Assembly (NCBI GenBank): GCA_024398295.1
Contig: JAKSJL010000015.1
Location: 1 to 36,670, forward strand
Length of the DNA stretch: 36,670 nucleotides
DNA from: Bacteroidales bacterium
GTDB lineage: Bacteria > Bacteroidota > Bacteroidia > Bacteroidales > UBA932
Direction: 5' to 3'
Below, piece after piece: positions 14,127 to 23,576 of the stretch. The position numbers were made by a program, and so were the translations under genes. The notes below the pieces were generated by a model, which saw nothing but the letters and a program-made list of their open reading frames with translations, searched no databases and had not been told where the DNA came from. The first letter of the stretch is position 1. Each line of letters opens with the position of its first letter.

Positions 14127-16034
14127 ATGATGAATAGAAAAACTATGGCTGTCTGGAGCATGCTGCTTCTCTCGATGGCTTCTTTTGCGCAGAACTGGGC
14201 CCCTGCGGGGGATAGGATCAAGAGCCCTTGGGCTGAGAAGGTGGATCCAGCGAATCCATTGCCAGAGTATCCGCGCCCTCAGATGGTACGCCCTGAGTGG
14301 CAGAACCTGAATGGCCTTTGGGATTATGCCATCACTCCTGTAGATGCTGACTATTCTCCTGAGGGTCAGATACTTGTGCCTTTCTGTGCTGAGTCCTCGC
14401 TCTCCGGTGTACAGAAGACCGTGGGGGAGAAGAATGCATTGTGGTATGAGCGTACTTTCACTGTTCCTAAGAAGTGGAAGGGGAAGCAGATTCTCCTGCA
14501 TTTCGGCGCCGTGGACTGGAAGTCTGAAGTGTGGGTGAATGGCCAGAAGCTTGGCACACACACTGGTGGTTACACTCCGTTTTCTTATGATATCACTTCT
14601 GCGCTGAAGAAGTCGGGCAAGCAGACAGTACGAGTGAAGGTTTGGGATGCTACAGATAATTCCTATCAGCCACGCGGCAAGCAGGTGTGCGCTTCCAGCG
14701 GCATCTGGTATACTCCTGTCACCGGCATCTGGCAGACAGTGTGGCTGGAGCCTGTGGGCGCGACCAGCATAGTGGCTTACAATCCTGTCTTCTCCGCGAA
14801 GGAGAATACATTGACCGTCGAGGTGACTTCCCAGGGTGTCGTTGAGGGTGATGTCATAAAGGTAGCCCTTCGCCCGGGAAAGCTTATGTATAGCGCAGAA
14901 ACTCCTGCAAATGAGGTGCTTAAGGCAGCGGAAGTAAAGGATGGCAAGGCCGTTATCCCCGTGGAGGACGCGCAGCTCTGGTCTTCCGAGCATCCTTACC
15001 TCTATGGCCTGAATATCTCCATCTCCAGGGCAGGAAAGCTTATCGACAGCGTGGAAGGTTACACCGCTCTCAGGACCGTATCAGTCGTGGCGGATCCGAA
15101 GATTGACCGCAACATGAACTCATATAAGAGGCTTGGCGTGAATGGAAAGCGCACCTTCATGTATGGCCCTCTCGATCAGGGCTGGTGGCCGGATGGACTC
15201 TATACTGCCCCTACCGATGAGGCGCTGAAGTTCGACATCCAGAAGACCAAGGACTGGGGCTGGAACATGATCAGGAAGCATATCAAGGTAGAGCCTGCCA
15301 GATGGTACTACTGGTGCGACGCTATGGGCATCATGGTATGGCAGGACATGCCTTGCATCGGCGACTATAGCTCGAGAGTGACAGAGTACCGCGACCCTGA
15401 GATCAGGGAGAATACCAGAAGCGTATGGTCTCGCGACAGCTTCCTTGGTGGCAAGGATGCCGTGATTCCAGAGCAGTGGAAGGCAAACTACTATAAGGAG
15501 TGGGGCGAGATCATCAGCGCGCTGAAGCCATTCCAGTGCATCGTGGTATGGGTGCCGTTCAATGAGTCCTGGGGCCAGTTCGACACCCCAGAAGTGGTGA
15601 AGTTCACCCGCGCGCAGGATCCGACCCGCCTCATCAATGAGGCTTCAGGCGGAAACTTCACATTCTCAGGCGATATCATTGACGTACATCATTACTCATG
15701 CCCTGCGATGAACGCGTTCGAGGCGAAGATGGTCAATGTCCTCGGCGAGTACGGCGGCCTCGGCTACCCAGTGGAGGGCCACCTCTGGCAGCAGGACAAG
15801 AACTGGGGCTACGGCAAGGTGCTGGAAAGTGGCGAGGAAGTACTCGCGCTCTATGACACATTCGCGCAGATGCTGAAGACCTTCATCAGCACAGGCTGCT
15901 CTGCCGCCGTCTACACCCAGACCACCGACGTCGAGATCGAGGTGAATGGCATCATGACCTACGACCGCAAAGTCGTCAAGGTCAATGAAAAAGCCTTCCA
16001 TGACATCAATGCTTCTGTCGTAAACTCTTTGTGA
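14127..16034 (+). CDS. Secreted glycoside hydrolase family 2 enzyme
   Basis: A 635-residue GH2 enzyme with a type I signal peptide (cleavage near SFAQ-N). Domains in order are a sugar-binding jelly roll (about 40-210, PEWQNLNGLWDYAI and FGAVDWKSEVWVNG), an Ig-like sandwich (about 215-320) and a TIM barrel. E480 in PFNESWG is the expected acid/base and E541 in LGEYGG the expected nucleophile; WDP-like WCDAMGIMVWQDMP is also present. GH2 includes beta-galactosidases, glucuronidases and mannosidases, and this compact form without C-terminal domains does not reveal which. It probably acts in the periplasm on a plant or host glycan. No SusC/D pair is adjacent, so it is not in an obvious polysaccharide locus. 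It ends 6 bases from the convergent M3 peptidase. Confidence 0.9.
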   Translation: MMNRKTMAVWSMLLLSMASFAQNWAPAGDRIKSPWAEKVDPANPLPEYPRPQMVRPEWQNLNGLWDYAITPVDADYSPEGQILVPFCAESSLSGVQKTVGEKNALWYERTFTVPKKWKGKQILLHFGAVDWKSEVWVNGQKLGTHTGGYTPFSYDITSALKKSGKQTVRVKVWDATDNSYQPRGKQVCASSGIWYTPVTGIWQTVWLEPVGATSIVAYNPVFSAKENTLTVEVTSQGVVEGDVIKVALRPGKLMYSAETPANEVLKAAEVKDGKAVIPVEDAQLWSSEHPYLYGLNISISRAGKLIDSVEGYTALRTVSVVADPKIDRNMNSYKRLGVNGKRTFMYGPLDQGWWPDGLYTAPTDEALKFDIQKTKDWGWNMIRKHIKVEPARWYYWCDAMGIMVWQDMPCIGDYSSRVTEYRDPEIRENTRSVWSRDSFLGGKDAVIPEQWKANYYKEWGEIISALKPFQCIVVWVPFNESWGQFDTPEVVKFTRAQDPTRLINEASGGNFTFSGDIIDVHHYSCPAMNAFEAKMVNVLGEYGGLGYPVEGHLWQQDKNWGYGKVLESGEEVLALYDTFAQMLKTFISTGCSAAVYTQTTDVEIEVNGIMTYDRKVVKVNEKAFHDINASVVNSL

Positions 16035-16040
16035 TTCTGA

Positions 16041-18131
16041 CTAGAGACCGCGGTTCTTCAGGAGGCCTTCGACCTCTGGCTGGCGGCCGCGGAACTGCTG
16101 GTACATCTCTGTGCCCTTGGAGATGCCTCCTGGGGTGAGGACGTACTTGCGGAAGCGCTCTGCGACTTCCTGGTTGAAGATGTCGCCGGTCTCGACGAAT
16201 GCCTGGAAGGCGTCGCAGTCGAGAACCTCTGACCAGATGTAGCTATAGTATCCGGCGCTATACCCACCACCGATAGAGTGGCTGAAGTTTGTGACTGAGT
16301 AGCGAGGGAGGATCTGCGTAGGGATGCCTCTCTGGGCCATCTTCTGGTCCTGGAACTTCATCACGTCGAAGTCTGCAGGGATCTCTGTGAGGGTATGGAG
16401 GTCCATATCCACAAGAGCGGCAGCCACGAGCTCTACGGTAGCGAAGCCCTGGCCATACTTGCTGCTTGCCTCGATCTTCTCAATGAGCTCGTCAGGAATC
16501 ACCTCGCCAGTCTTGTAGTGGCGAGCATATACCTTGAGGACTTCAGGCTCGAAAGCCCAGTGCTCATTGATCTGTGAAGGGAGCTCCACGAAGTCACGCT
16601 CTACGCCTGAGGTTCCGCTGTAGTGAACATTGCGGAAGAAAGAGTGGAGCGCATGACCGAACTCATGGAACATGGTCTCTACATTGTCAAGAGTCTGAAG
16701 AGCTGGCTTGTCGCCTGAAGGGAGTGACATGTTGCACACATTGGTCACGATAGGCTGCACGCGTGCCGCTCCGTCGTAGCTCTGGCTGCGGAATGCTCCG
16801 CACCACGCGCCAGCGCCCTTTCCGTCGCGAGGGAAGTAGTCGCTGTAGAAGATGGCGATCACGTGGCCGTTCTTGTCGATCACATCCCACGACTTAGCGG
16901 TGCTTTCGTATACTGGATAGTCCTCAGTGCGCTCGTTGAAGCTGAGGCCATAAAGCTTGTTTGCTACATAGAAGATACCCTGCTGAACAGCGTTAATCTC
17001 CAGATACTCAGATATTTCGCCCTCGTCTACATTGAACTTGGCCTTCTTCGCCTTGTCGAGATAGTACATGTAGTCCCAGCGCTGAGGCTGTCCCTTCACC
17101 TTGTCGGCCTTCATCATTGCTTTGATATCCTTGATTTCTTCCTGAGCCTTGGCAACTGCCGGGGTCCAGATCTGGTCGAGGAGGGCGTAAACATTGGCAG
17201 CATTGCCAGCCATCTTGGACTCAAGAGGACGGTCAGCGTAGCACTTGTCGCCCATGATCTGTGCTCTCTGCAGGCGCAGTGAGATGATCTCCTTGGAGAT
17301 CTCCTTGTTGTCATACTCGTCGCCGTGGTTGCAACGGTCGTTGTACATAAGGTACACCTTCTTGCGGAGCTCGCGGTTCTTCGCGTACTGGAGCACAGGG
17401 TTACAGCTGGTGCGCTGCATGTTGAATGCGTACTTGCCAGGCTTGCCTATCCTCTCTGCGAGTGCGGCTGCCTGCTCTACATTTGCCTGAGGCAGTCCCT
17501 CGAGCTCGCTGAGCTTGTCGACGATCACGTAGGAGTTGTTTGTGTCATGCATCAGGTTGTTCGAGAACTGAAGCTGAAGCTCAGAGAGCCTGAGGTTGAT
17601 CTTCGCGATCTGCTCCTTCTTTGCTGGGTCGAGCAATGCTCCACCGTTCACGAAGCGCTTGTAGGTCTTCTCCAGCAGAGACGCCTGCTCCTTGTTCAGA
17701 CCAGCCTCTGCCTGATGGTCATAGACATACTTGACCTTGGCGAAGAGCTCCTCGTTCATGTTCACGAAGTTCGAGAGCTCTGAGCTCAGCGGCGACATCT
17801 CCTTGGCGAGTGCACGCAGCTCTGGGGTGGAATTCATCCGATTCAGGGAGCTCCATACGCTTGCCTTGTCGAGGATCTCGCCACTCTTGTCAATGGCTAC
17901 GATCACATTCTCAAAGCTAGGTGTGTCTGGGTTTGCGATGATGTCGAGTATCTCCTGGCGCTCCTGTGCGAAGCCGGCGAGCATAGCCTCGCGATAGTTT
18001 TCAATGGTGAGTTTCTCAAAAGGCGGGATCTCGTAAGGCGTGCTGAAACGCTTCTGTAAGAGTGGGTTCTGTGCAATGCTCATGCTGCAGATGCCAAGCG
18101 CGAGTGCTGTGGCGAGGATAGTTTTTTTCAT
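16041..18131 (-). CDS. dcp: M3 family peptidyl-dipeptidase (Dcp-like)
   Basis: A 696-residue zinc peptidase of the M3 family, closest in layout to dipeptidyl carboxypeptidase Dcp. A signal peptide is present (MKKTILATAL, cleavage after SIA near residue 20), so it acts in the periplasm on short peptides, unlike cytoplasmic E. coli Dcp. The zinc motif HEFGH is at residues 489-493, with the third ligand expected about 28 residues downstream in the DFVELPSQ segment. The C-terminal GGGYSAGYYSYIWSEVLDCDAF is family-typical substrate-binding sequence. It lies 23 bases downstream of the lipoprotein gene on the same strand and may share its transcript. Confidence 0.92.
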   Translation of the reverse strand: MKKTILATALALGICSMSIAQNPLLQKRFSTPYEIPPFEKLTIENYREAMLAGFAQERQEILDIIANPDTPSFENVIVAIDKSGEILDKASVWSSLNRMNSTPELRALAKEMSPLSSELSNFVNMNEELFAKVKYVYDHQAEAGLNKEQASLLEKTYKRFVNGGALLDPAKKEQIAKINLRLSELQLQFSNNLMHDTNNSYVIVDKLSELEGLPQANVEQAAALAERIGKPGKYAFNMQRTSCNPVLQYAKNRELRKKVYLMYNDRCNHGDEYDNKEISKEIISLRLQRAQIMGDKCYADRPLESKMAGNAANVYALLDQIWTPAVAKAQEEIKDIKAMMKADKVKGQPQRWDYMYYLDKAKKAKFNVDEGEISEYLEINAVQQGIFYVANKLYGLSFNERTEDYPVYESTAKSWDVIDKNGHVIAIFYSDYFPRDGKGAGAWCGAFRSQSYDGAARVQPIVTNVCNMSLPSGDKPALQTLDNVETMFHEFGHALHSFFRNVHYSGTSGVERDFVELPSQINEHWAFEPEVLKVYARHYKTGEVIPDELIEKIEASSKYGQGFATVELVAAALVDMDLHTLTEIPADFDVMKFQDQKMAQRGIPTQILPRYSVTNFSHSIGGGYSAGYYSYIWSEVLDCDAFQAFVETGDIFNQEVAERFRKYVLTPGGISKGTEMYQQFRGRQPEVEGLLKNRGL

Positions 18132-18154
18132 GTCGTATAGTTATGATTCTTGTG

Positions 18155-18772
18155 TCATTTGAATACCGCACGGACTGGTAGGCCCACGAAGCGGTCCTCG
18201 TAGTTGTAACCGGAATCTGTGCTGTTTATGATGTATATGGTAGACGCGTTCTGCGTCCAGTAAAGGCCGTTGACATCCAGGCTGAGATGGAGGCCATTCT
18301 CACGCCATCCTGCTGCAGGAAGGAAGATGTGCTGTCCCTGGTATCCAGGTTTCTTGCCGGAGATGATGTATCCGGAGATGAGCATGCCGTTGTACTGGTC
18401 CACCCAGAGCCAGTTGCAGCCACTCTTCAGCTCGAAGAATTCTTCCTTGGATGGAGTGCGCCATTTCCCACCCATGTTTGCAGTCGCGGCGTCCGCCTCG
18501 GCAGGGAGGATGGAAGGGGAGTCCTTGTAGCTGTATGAGTGCTTGCTATATTCCTTGGAGTGCTGAGGCATGGTCTCTCCCCAGGCGAAGAAGTCTCCCA
18601 GCTGTTCCGCGCTGGAGGCACCCACATTTGCCGCAGCCCATTTTACCGAGAGTCCGAGGTCCACGTACTCGAAACCGTTCTCCTTCGGAACCACTGGCTC
18701 TGCGGGATTCTGCTTGGTGCAGCTCAGCGCCAGGAGGCAAAAAAAGGCAATGACTGTGACTTTATTTTTCAT
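18155..18772 (-). CDS. Lipoprotein with Fib_succ-major/DUF1566-like domain
   Basis: A 205-residue lipoprotein. ATG 18772 yields a short signal with lipobox ALSC (C18); the frame is open further upstream but that part is antisense to the S41 gene. Residues 35-205 carry YVDLGLSVKWAAANVGAS, FFAWGET, GGKWRTPSKEEF and a C-terminal GLPVRAV, the signature of the Fibrobacter succinogenes major paralogous domain abundant in Bacteroidota surface proteins. These domains resemble a C-type-lectin-like fold, but ligand and function are not known. It is probably surface or periplasmic. It is divergent from the S41 protease gene and upstream of dcp. Confidence 0.82.
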   Translation of the reverse strand: MKNKVTVIAFFCLLALSCTKQNPAEPVVPKENGFEYVDLGLSVKWAAANVGASSAEQLGDFFAWGETMPQHSKEYSKHSYSYKDSPSILPAEADAATANMGGKWRTPSKEEFFELKSGCNWLWVDQYNGMLISGYIISGKKPGYQGQHIFLPAAGWRENGLHLSLDVNGLYWTQNASTIYIINSTDSGYNYEDRFVGLPVRAVFK

Positions 18773-18791
18773 TTTGAAATGGCTTATCACA

Positions 18792-18799
18792 CAAATATA
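18792..18799 (-). promoter_or_regulatory. -7 element of the Fib_succ lipoprotein
   Basis: TATATTTG on the minus strand (18799-18792) is an exact match and lies 19 bases before ATG 18772. No TTTG is seen at the proper -33 position. Confidence 0.5.
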
Positions 18800-18824
18800 C
18801 TCTTTTTTGTCTATTTTTACATCC

Positions 18825-20285
18825 ATGAGATACTGGAAGACTCTTTTGGCCGCTGTTCTTGTGGCGGTGTCGTGCACAAAGGACCCCGTAGACGGGCCCC
18901 TGCCATCATTCGCGACCTCGTTTGATGAGAATTATGTGGCGAATCTCTTTGCCAGACGCATCATGAGCCAGTACTATCTCTGGAATCAGGAGATGGATGA
19001 GTACATCGTGGACTGGCCTACGGGTGTGGATCCGAAGGAGAAGGTGAATTCACTTCGCTACAAGCTTTCAGATGGCACCATGGTAGACAGGTGGACGGCA
19101 TTTTACGATGATATCTATTCGCTGAGCGCTTCCATATCCGGCGAGTCGCTGACCACTTATGGCTATGAGTATCAGCTATGGTATAAGGACCAGACGAAGA
19201 AGAACATTGTCCCGGTGGTGATCTACACCTATCCCGGAGGCCCTGCCGACAAGGCTGGACTCAGAAGGGGAGATGTCATCCTCAGGGTGAACGGAAAGGA
19301 ACTGACCCCAGATAACTACAGGAGCATTGTGAATGAAGAACTGACCGGATCTGCGCAGGTGGAACTTGATGTCGAGGCACATTCATCGCCTGTGAGGCTG
19401 ACTTCGGAGAAGATGTATGAGGACCCAGTGCTCATGTACCGCAGCTACGACTGCGGGGACAAGAAAGTGGGTTATATGGTGTATACTTCATTCACAGCCG
19501 CATCCTGCTCGAGCCTTGTCAATGCCTGCAAGGCCATGAAGAAAGAGGGCGTCTCTGAGCTCATACTTGACCTAAGGTACAATGGAGGCGGCCTTGTGGC
19601 TACGGAGAGACTGCTCGCCTGCCTGCTCGCGCCGGAATCTGCAGTGTCCGGGAAGGAGGTATTCACGACTGAGCTTTACAATAATTACCTTTCCAGTGCA
19701 ATGGACTCGAAGAGCTACTTCAGCCCTATAGTAGATTTCTCATACGGGGAGACTCAGTATTCGTACAATGTACTGGAGGCGAACCTTGGCATAACGAAGC
19801 TCTATGCCCTCATATCAAGTGGCTCTGCATCGGCCTCGGAGGCGCTCCTGACAGGACTTTTCCCTTATCTGGACATAGAGATGATAGGTGAGAAGAGTCA
19901 CGGAAAGTTCTGCTCGGGTATCCTGCTGCCTGCCGCTGAGTGGTATGCAGACATGAAGGAGGAGTTCAGCTCCGACCAGATGGCTGCAGCCGAGAAGCAT
20001 GCCGGCAGGACTGGAATATATGTGATGATAGGCAGATATGGCGACAAGAACGGCACGACCCCTTGCATGCCAGATGGTTTCGTGCCGGATATCGCCGTCA
20101 AGGATAACCCTCTGGATGGTTTCCAGCTGGGAGACCCTCGTGAGTCACTGCTTTGGGTGGCTCTCGCTGAGGCAGGCTACTTCGGACCCGCTCCGGTATC
20201 AGCACCCAAGTCCATCCCTCGCCAGACGGCTCGTGAGCCTTTCGCCGATCCTGATGCCTTCTATGGCCTGCGCATCCTTAAGTGA
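18825..20285 (+). CDS. S41 family C-terminal processing protease, lipoprotein
   Basis: A 486-residue protein beginning MRYWKTLLAAVLVAVSC, a lipoprotein signal with C17. A PDZ domain spans about 120-195 (YTYPGGPADKAGLRRGDVIL), followed by the S41 catalytic region: LILDLRYNGGG, then GSASASEALL at residues 333-342, where the middle Ser of the repeat is the expected nucleophile, and EKSHGKF holding the catalytic Lys. The family cleaves exported proteins near their C-termini. The open frame reaches back to 18570, but that stretch is antisense to the divergent lipoprotein, so ATG 18825 is chosen. The N-terminal 90 residues contain an extra helical domain common in Bacteroidota members. Confidence 0.9.
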   Translation: MRYWKTLLAAVLVAVSCTKDPVDGPLPSFATSFDENYVANLFARRIMSQYYLWNQEMDEYIVDWPTGVDPKEKVNSLRYKLSDGTMVDRWTAFYDDIYSLSASISGESLTTYGYEYQLWYKDQTKKNIVPVVIYTYPGGPADKAGLRRGDVILRVNGKELTPDNYRSIVNEELTGSAQVELDVEAHSSPVRLTSEKMYEDPVLMYRSYDCGDKKVGYMVYTSFTAASCSSLVNACKAMKKEGVSELILDLRYNGGGLVATERLLACLLAPESAVSGKEVFTTELYNNYLSSAMDSKSYFSPIVDFSYGETQYSYNVLEANLGITKLYALISSGSASASEALLTGLFPYLDIEMIGEKSHGKFCSGILLPAAEWYADMKEEFSSDQMAAAEKHAGRTGIYVMIGRYGDKNGTTPCMPDGFVPDIAVKDNPLDGFQLGDPRESLLWVALAEAGYFGPAPVSAPKSIPRQTAREPFADPDAFYGLRILK

Positions 20286-20347
20286 CAGATTGGCAGACTT
20301 CGGGATTGGTCTACAATTTGCCGTATTTTCTGTAAAAACATAGGATC

Positions 20348-20815
20348 ATGTTCTCTACAAAAAATATCACCATGGGCCTTACTGGCCTGATACTTATCGT
20401 GCTGGGATCGCTTTGCATAAGTCATCCTGGCCCCATCCTTCTCTCGCTGTCGTGGCTGGTGGGCATTTTCATTGTCTGCTCCGGCCTCACGCGCTTCATC
20501 ATGTGGGCGCAGAACCGGGCGCAGGGCTTTCCTGGAAGCATCCTCTTCTCAGGACTGTTTCAGACCCTTCTGGGAGCGCTTTTCATTAAGTATCGCGCCA
20601 TCCTCACCTCGACTTTCGGCATCGGCCTCATCGTGGTGGGTGTATTCTATTTTCTGGCATTGTTCGGCATAGCCCATGTGGAGCATATAGTCCGCAAGGG
20701 CGGTGATGACACCTGGTTTGGCGGCTTCCACAGACATAATGAGCCTGAGACTCCTGTGGATATGGAAATCAAGTCTACGGTGGACCATGATTCAGAGTGG
20801 ATTGACGAGCAGTAA
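20348..20815 (+). CDS. DUF308/HdeD-like membrane protein
   Basis: A 155-residue protein with about four hydrophobic segments in the first 110 residues (GLTGLILIVLGSLCI, LLSLSWLVGIFIVCSGL, GLFQTLLGALFI, FGIGLIVVGVFYFLALFGI), then a charged hydrophilic tail. Spacing and Gly-rich helices resemble DUF308/HdeD proteins; HdeD is linked to acid resistance in E. coli, but that role cannot be transferred here. It lies between the protease and the aminotransferase and is closed by a terminator. Confidence 0.75.
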   Translation: MFSTKNITMGLTGLILIVLGSLCISHPGPILLSLSWLVGIFIVCSGLTRFIMWAQNRAQGFPGSILFSGLFQTLLGALFIKYRAILTSTFGIGLIVVGVFYFLALFGIAHVEHIVRKGGDDTWFGGFHRHNEPETPVDMEIKSTVDHDSEWIDEQ

Positions 20816-20848
20816 TGCAGTGGATTTTTAATCCACTCTGCAGTTTTT
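20816..20848 (+). terminator. Intrinsic terminator after the DUF308 gene
   Basis: TGCAG-TGGATT (20816-20826) pairs with AATCCA-CTCTGCA (20830-20842, two-base bulge), followed by a run of T residues (20844-20850). The predicted -7 element of the next gene overlaps its end. Confidence 0.85.
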
Positions 20849-20852
20849 TTGC

Positions 20853-20860
20853 TATCTTCG
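20853..20860 (+). promoter_or_regulatory. Candidate -7 element of the aminotransferase gene
   Basis: TATCTTCG has one mismatch to TAnnTTTG and lies 23 bases before ATG 20883, directly after the preceding terminator. The -33 region would fall inside that terminator stem. Confidence 0.4.
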
Positions 20861-20882
20861 CACTCGAATTATTACAACAACA

Positions 20883-22076
20883 ATGGGAACACTTTCAAAT
20901 AGATTACAGAATCTCTCTCCTTCGGCTACATTTGCCATGTCGCAGAAGAGCAGCGAGCTCAAGGCTCAGGGTATCGACGTCATTAACATGTCGGTAGGAG
21001 AGCCTGATTTCAATACACCTGACCATATCAAGGAAGCAGCGAAAAAGGCTGTAGATGAGAACTGGTCCAGATATTCTCCAGTGACCGGCTATCTCGACCT
21101 GCGAAAGGTCATCTGTGAGAAGCTCCTGAATGAGAACGGCCTGGAGTACACCCCAGCGCAGATCGTAGTGTCAAACGGAGCCAAGCAGGCCATCACAAAT
21201 ACAGTCCTCACCTTGGTGAATCCAGGTGACGAGGTCATCATCCCAGCACCATACTGGGTGAGCTACCCTCAGATGGTGAAGCTCGCAGAAGGTACTCCTG
21301 TGTTTATCGAGGCACCTATCGAGCAGGACTTCAAGATCACTGCGGAGCAGCTCGAGAAGGCCATCACTCCTAAGACTAAGCTCCTCATTCTCTGCTCGCC
21401 ATGTAACCCTACAGGCTCTGTCTATACCGCAGAGGACCTCAAGGCTCTCGCAGAGGTGATCACCAAGCATGACGATCTCTATGTGATCTCAGACGAGATC
21501 TACGAGCATATCAGCTATTGCGGAAAGACAGTGTCTTTCGCCACTTTCCCAGGCATGAAGGAGCGTACTGTGGTCATTAACGGAGTGTCCAAGGCATACG
21601 CCATGACAGGCTGGCGCATAGGTTTCAGTGCGGCTCCAGACTGGATCACCAAGGGCATAAACATGCTTCAGGGCCAGTATACCAGCGGTCCTTGCTCTCT
21701 CAGCCAGAAGACAGCTCAGCTCGCATGGGAGGCCGATCAGCAGTGCGTTGAGGATATGCGCGTAGTGTTTGAGCGCCGCCGCGACCTCATCGTGAAGCTC
21801 GCAAGCGAGATCCCAGGACTCGAGGTGAATGTCCCTCAGGGAGCGTTCTACCTCTTCCCTAAGTGCTCATCATTCTTCGGAAAGAGCGATGGCGAGCGCG
21901 TGATAAACAGCTCTACCGATCTCGCGATGTATCTTCTCGAGGTGGGTCATGTGGCTACTGTAGGCGGCGATGCCTTCGGCTCGCCTGAGTGCTTCCGCAT
22001 GTCATACGCTACTTCAGATGAGAACATCATCGAGGCGCTCCGCCGCATCAAGGAGACTCTTGCACGTCTTAAATAG
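20883..22076 (+). CDS. aspC: Aspartate aminotransferase (PLP class I, subgroup Ib type)
   Basis: A 397-residue fold-type I aminotransferase. N-terminal RLQNLSPSATFAMS and NMSVGEPDFNTP are typical of the thermophile-type AspAT subgroup Ib, the YSPVTGYLDLRK segment follows, and SKAYAMTGWRIGF holds the PLP Schiff-base lysine K237. The conserved CNPTGSVY and the C-terminal FRMSYAT arginine (binding the substrate carboxylate) are present. It interconverts aspartate and oxaloacetate with glutamate and 2-oxoglutarate, in the cytoplasm; some relatives also accept prephenate or aromatic acids. It has its own start site after a terminator. Confidence 0.92.
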   Translation: MGTLSNRLQNLSPSATFAMSQKSSELKAQGIDVINMSVGEPDFNTPDHIKEAAKKAVDENWSRYSPVTGYLDLRKVICEKLLNENGLEYTPAQIVVSNGAKQAITNTVLTLVNPGDEVIIPAPYWVSYPQMVKLAEGTPVFIEAPIEQDFKITAEQLEKAITPKTKLLILCSPCNPTGSVYTAEDLKALAEVITKHDDLYVISDEIYEHISYCGKTVSFATFPGMKERTVVINGVSKAYAMTGWRIGFSAAPDWITKGINMLQGQYTSGPCSLSQKTAQLAWEADQQCVEDMRVVFERRRDLIVKLASEIPGLEVNVPQGAFYLFPKCSSFFGKSDGERVINSSTDLAMYLLEVGHVATVGGDAFGSPECFRMSYATSDENIIEALRRIKETLARLK

Positions 22077-22099
22077 TAAATAACCATCATAATTCATTG

Positions 22100-22119
22100 C
22101 CCCTGGGACCTCCCGGGGG
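22100..22119 (+). terminator. GC-rich hairpin after the aminotransferase
   Basis: CCCC-T-GGGA pairs with TCCC-G-GGGG around a two-base loop (22100-22119). The downstream tail is only moderately T-rich, so termination may be partial; the next ATG is 17 bases further on. Confidence 0.5.
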
Positions 22120-22136
22120 TATTGGCTTTTAAGTAT

Positions 22137-23558
22137 ATGTCTAGATCACTCAAATCACTGCTTTACGTCGCTCTGGCGGGGTTTGTCCTGATTTCCTGCC
22201 ACAAGCAGGAGCCAGACCAGGTGACGGTGAAGCCCTCTGAGGACAAGGCGCTTCTCACCTCGATGGAGTTCAACACAAAGATGAACCCACAGATGGTGTC
22301 GAAGTCTTCATGCACGAAGGGCAATGGCTACGTGTACGCCAGTGTGCCTGACTATGTAGACATCACCAAGCTGGTGCCATCCATGTCCATTTCGGAGAAT
22401 GCCTCTGTGGAGCTGAATGGCGTGAAGTACGAGGAGGGTCAGCCTTTTGACTTCTCGGAGCCGGTGAAACTCAAGGTAATCTCAGGCACAGGCAAGAACA
22501 AGTCTGAGTATACTGTACTTGTAAAGTATGGCGACAAGGATATAGACAAGAAAGCCTATGAATTCATGATAAAGTATTCCATACCAGGCGTTTCTGTATC
22601 TGTGATGAAAGACGAGAGGATAGTCTACGCATCTGGTTTCGGACTCGCAGATGTGGAGCATCAGGTCAAGGTGACGCCAGATCATCTTTTCCGCCTGGCA
22701 AGCATCTCAAAGACCTTCACGGCCGTGTGCATCATGAAGCTCATAGAGGATGGCAAGCTGTCGCTTGATAGCCATGTGTTCGGAGCAGACGGAGTGCTCG
22801 ACAGCGTCTTCCCTGGGGTCACTGGCCAGGAGACAGAAGTGACTGTAAGGAACCTTCTGCATCATAACAGCGGCTTCAAGACCAGCCCGGATCCCGTCTT
22901 TGACTATGACTCGAGCATTGGCACAGATGAGATCATACGCCGAAGGGCGCTTGGCTGCATGGTGGAGAAGCCAGGTGTGAAGTATTCATACTCAAACATT
23001 GGCTTCCTCATACTCGGTCGCGTGGTTGAGGTGGTCAGCGGCAAGGATTACGAGTCCTTCCTGAAGGAGGACGTCCTGGCTCCAGCGGGCATCACCGACA
23101 TCCATGTGGGCGGAAACAAGCAGCAGCGCAGGCCTAATGAGTGCATCTATTATTCGCAGAGCGGCACCAATGGCTACGGAAACAACATGCCTGTCATCAA
23201 GGCGCTTGGCGGCCTCATCGCATCCACAAACCAGCTCATGGACTGGCTAGCGCATATCGACGGCAAGCCTGGCGTACCGGATATACTCAAGCCAGAGACA
23301 TTGGATGTCATGTACCATACCGTGGCGTCGACAAACAGCCAGCGCGCCCTGGGATGGAGTGTGAACCATAGCATACTTTTCCCTGGCGGGCATTTCCATA
23401 GCGGAAATCTCTCGGGCACAGCGACTTACTATGTGGGAGGCACCACTGAAGGGATGAGCGGAGCGGTACTCTGCAACTCCCGCAGCTACACGTCTGGATT
23501 TGATACTGACCTGGTCCTTCTCACTAACGACTTCACCCAGTATTTCAAGAACTATTAG
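22137..23558 (+). CDS. Serine hydrolase lipoprotein with N-terminal Ig-like domain
   Basis: A 473-residue protein from ATG 22137 (a TTG five codons upstream is a weaker start). The signal ends at lipobox LISC (C21). Residues about 35-140 form a small beta domain (VPSMSISENASVELNG, FDFSEPVKLKV, EYTVLVKYG) like the DUF5018 or Ig-like domains in Bacteroidota lipoproteins. The rest is a beta-lactamase-related serine hydrolase with S189-I-S-K192 and a YSN triad element in KYSYSNIGF. It differs from the hydrolase at 7249 by the extra domain. It precedes an M14 peptidase by 18 bases, so the two may act on peptides or peptidoglycan fragments at the envelope (inference). Confidence 0.85.
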   Translation: MSRSLKSLLYVALAGFVLISCHKQEPDQVTVKPSEDKALLTSMEFNTKMNPQMVSKSSCTKGNGYVYASVPDYVDITKLVPSMSISENASVELNGVKYEEGQPFDFSEPVKLKVISGTGKNKSEYTVLVKYGDKDIDKKAYEFMIKYSIPGVSVSVMKDERIVYASGFGLADVEHQVKVTPDHLFRLASISKTFTAVCIMKLIEDGKLSLDSHVFGADGVLDSVFPGVTGQETEVTVRNLLHHNSGFKTSPDPVFDYDSSIGTDEIIRRRALGCMVEKPGVKYSYSNIGFLILGRVVEVVSGKDYESFLKEDVLAPAGITDIHVGGNKQQRRPNECIYYSQSGTNGYGNNMPVIKALGGLIASTNQLMDWLAHIDGKPGVPDILKPETLDVMYHTVASTNSQRALGWSVNHSILFPGGHFHSGNLSGTATYYVGGTTEGMSGAVLCNSRSYTSGFDTDLVLLTNDFTQYFKNY

Positions 23559-23576
23559 AAAACTGACTTATTGACT

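Noticed and set aside
18570-18824. 85-codon N-terminal extension of the S41 protease
   Set aside because: It is antisense to the divergent lipoprotein, and ATG 18825 gives a proper lipoprotein signal.
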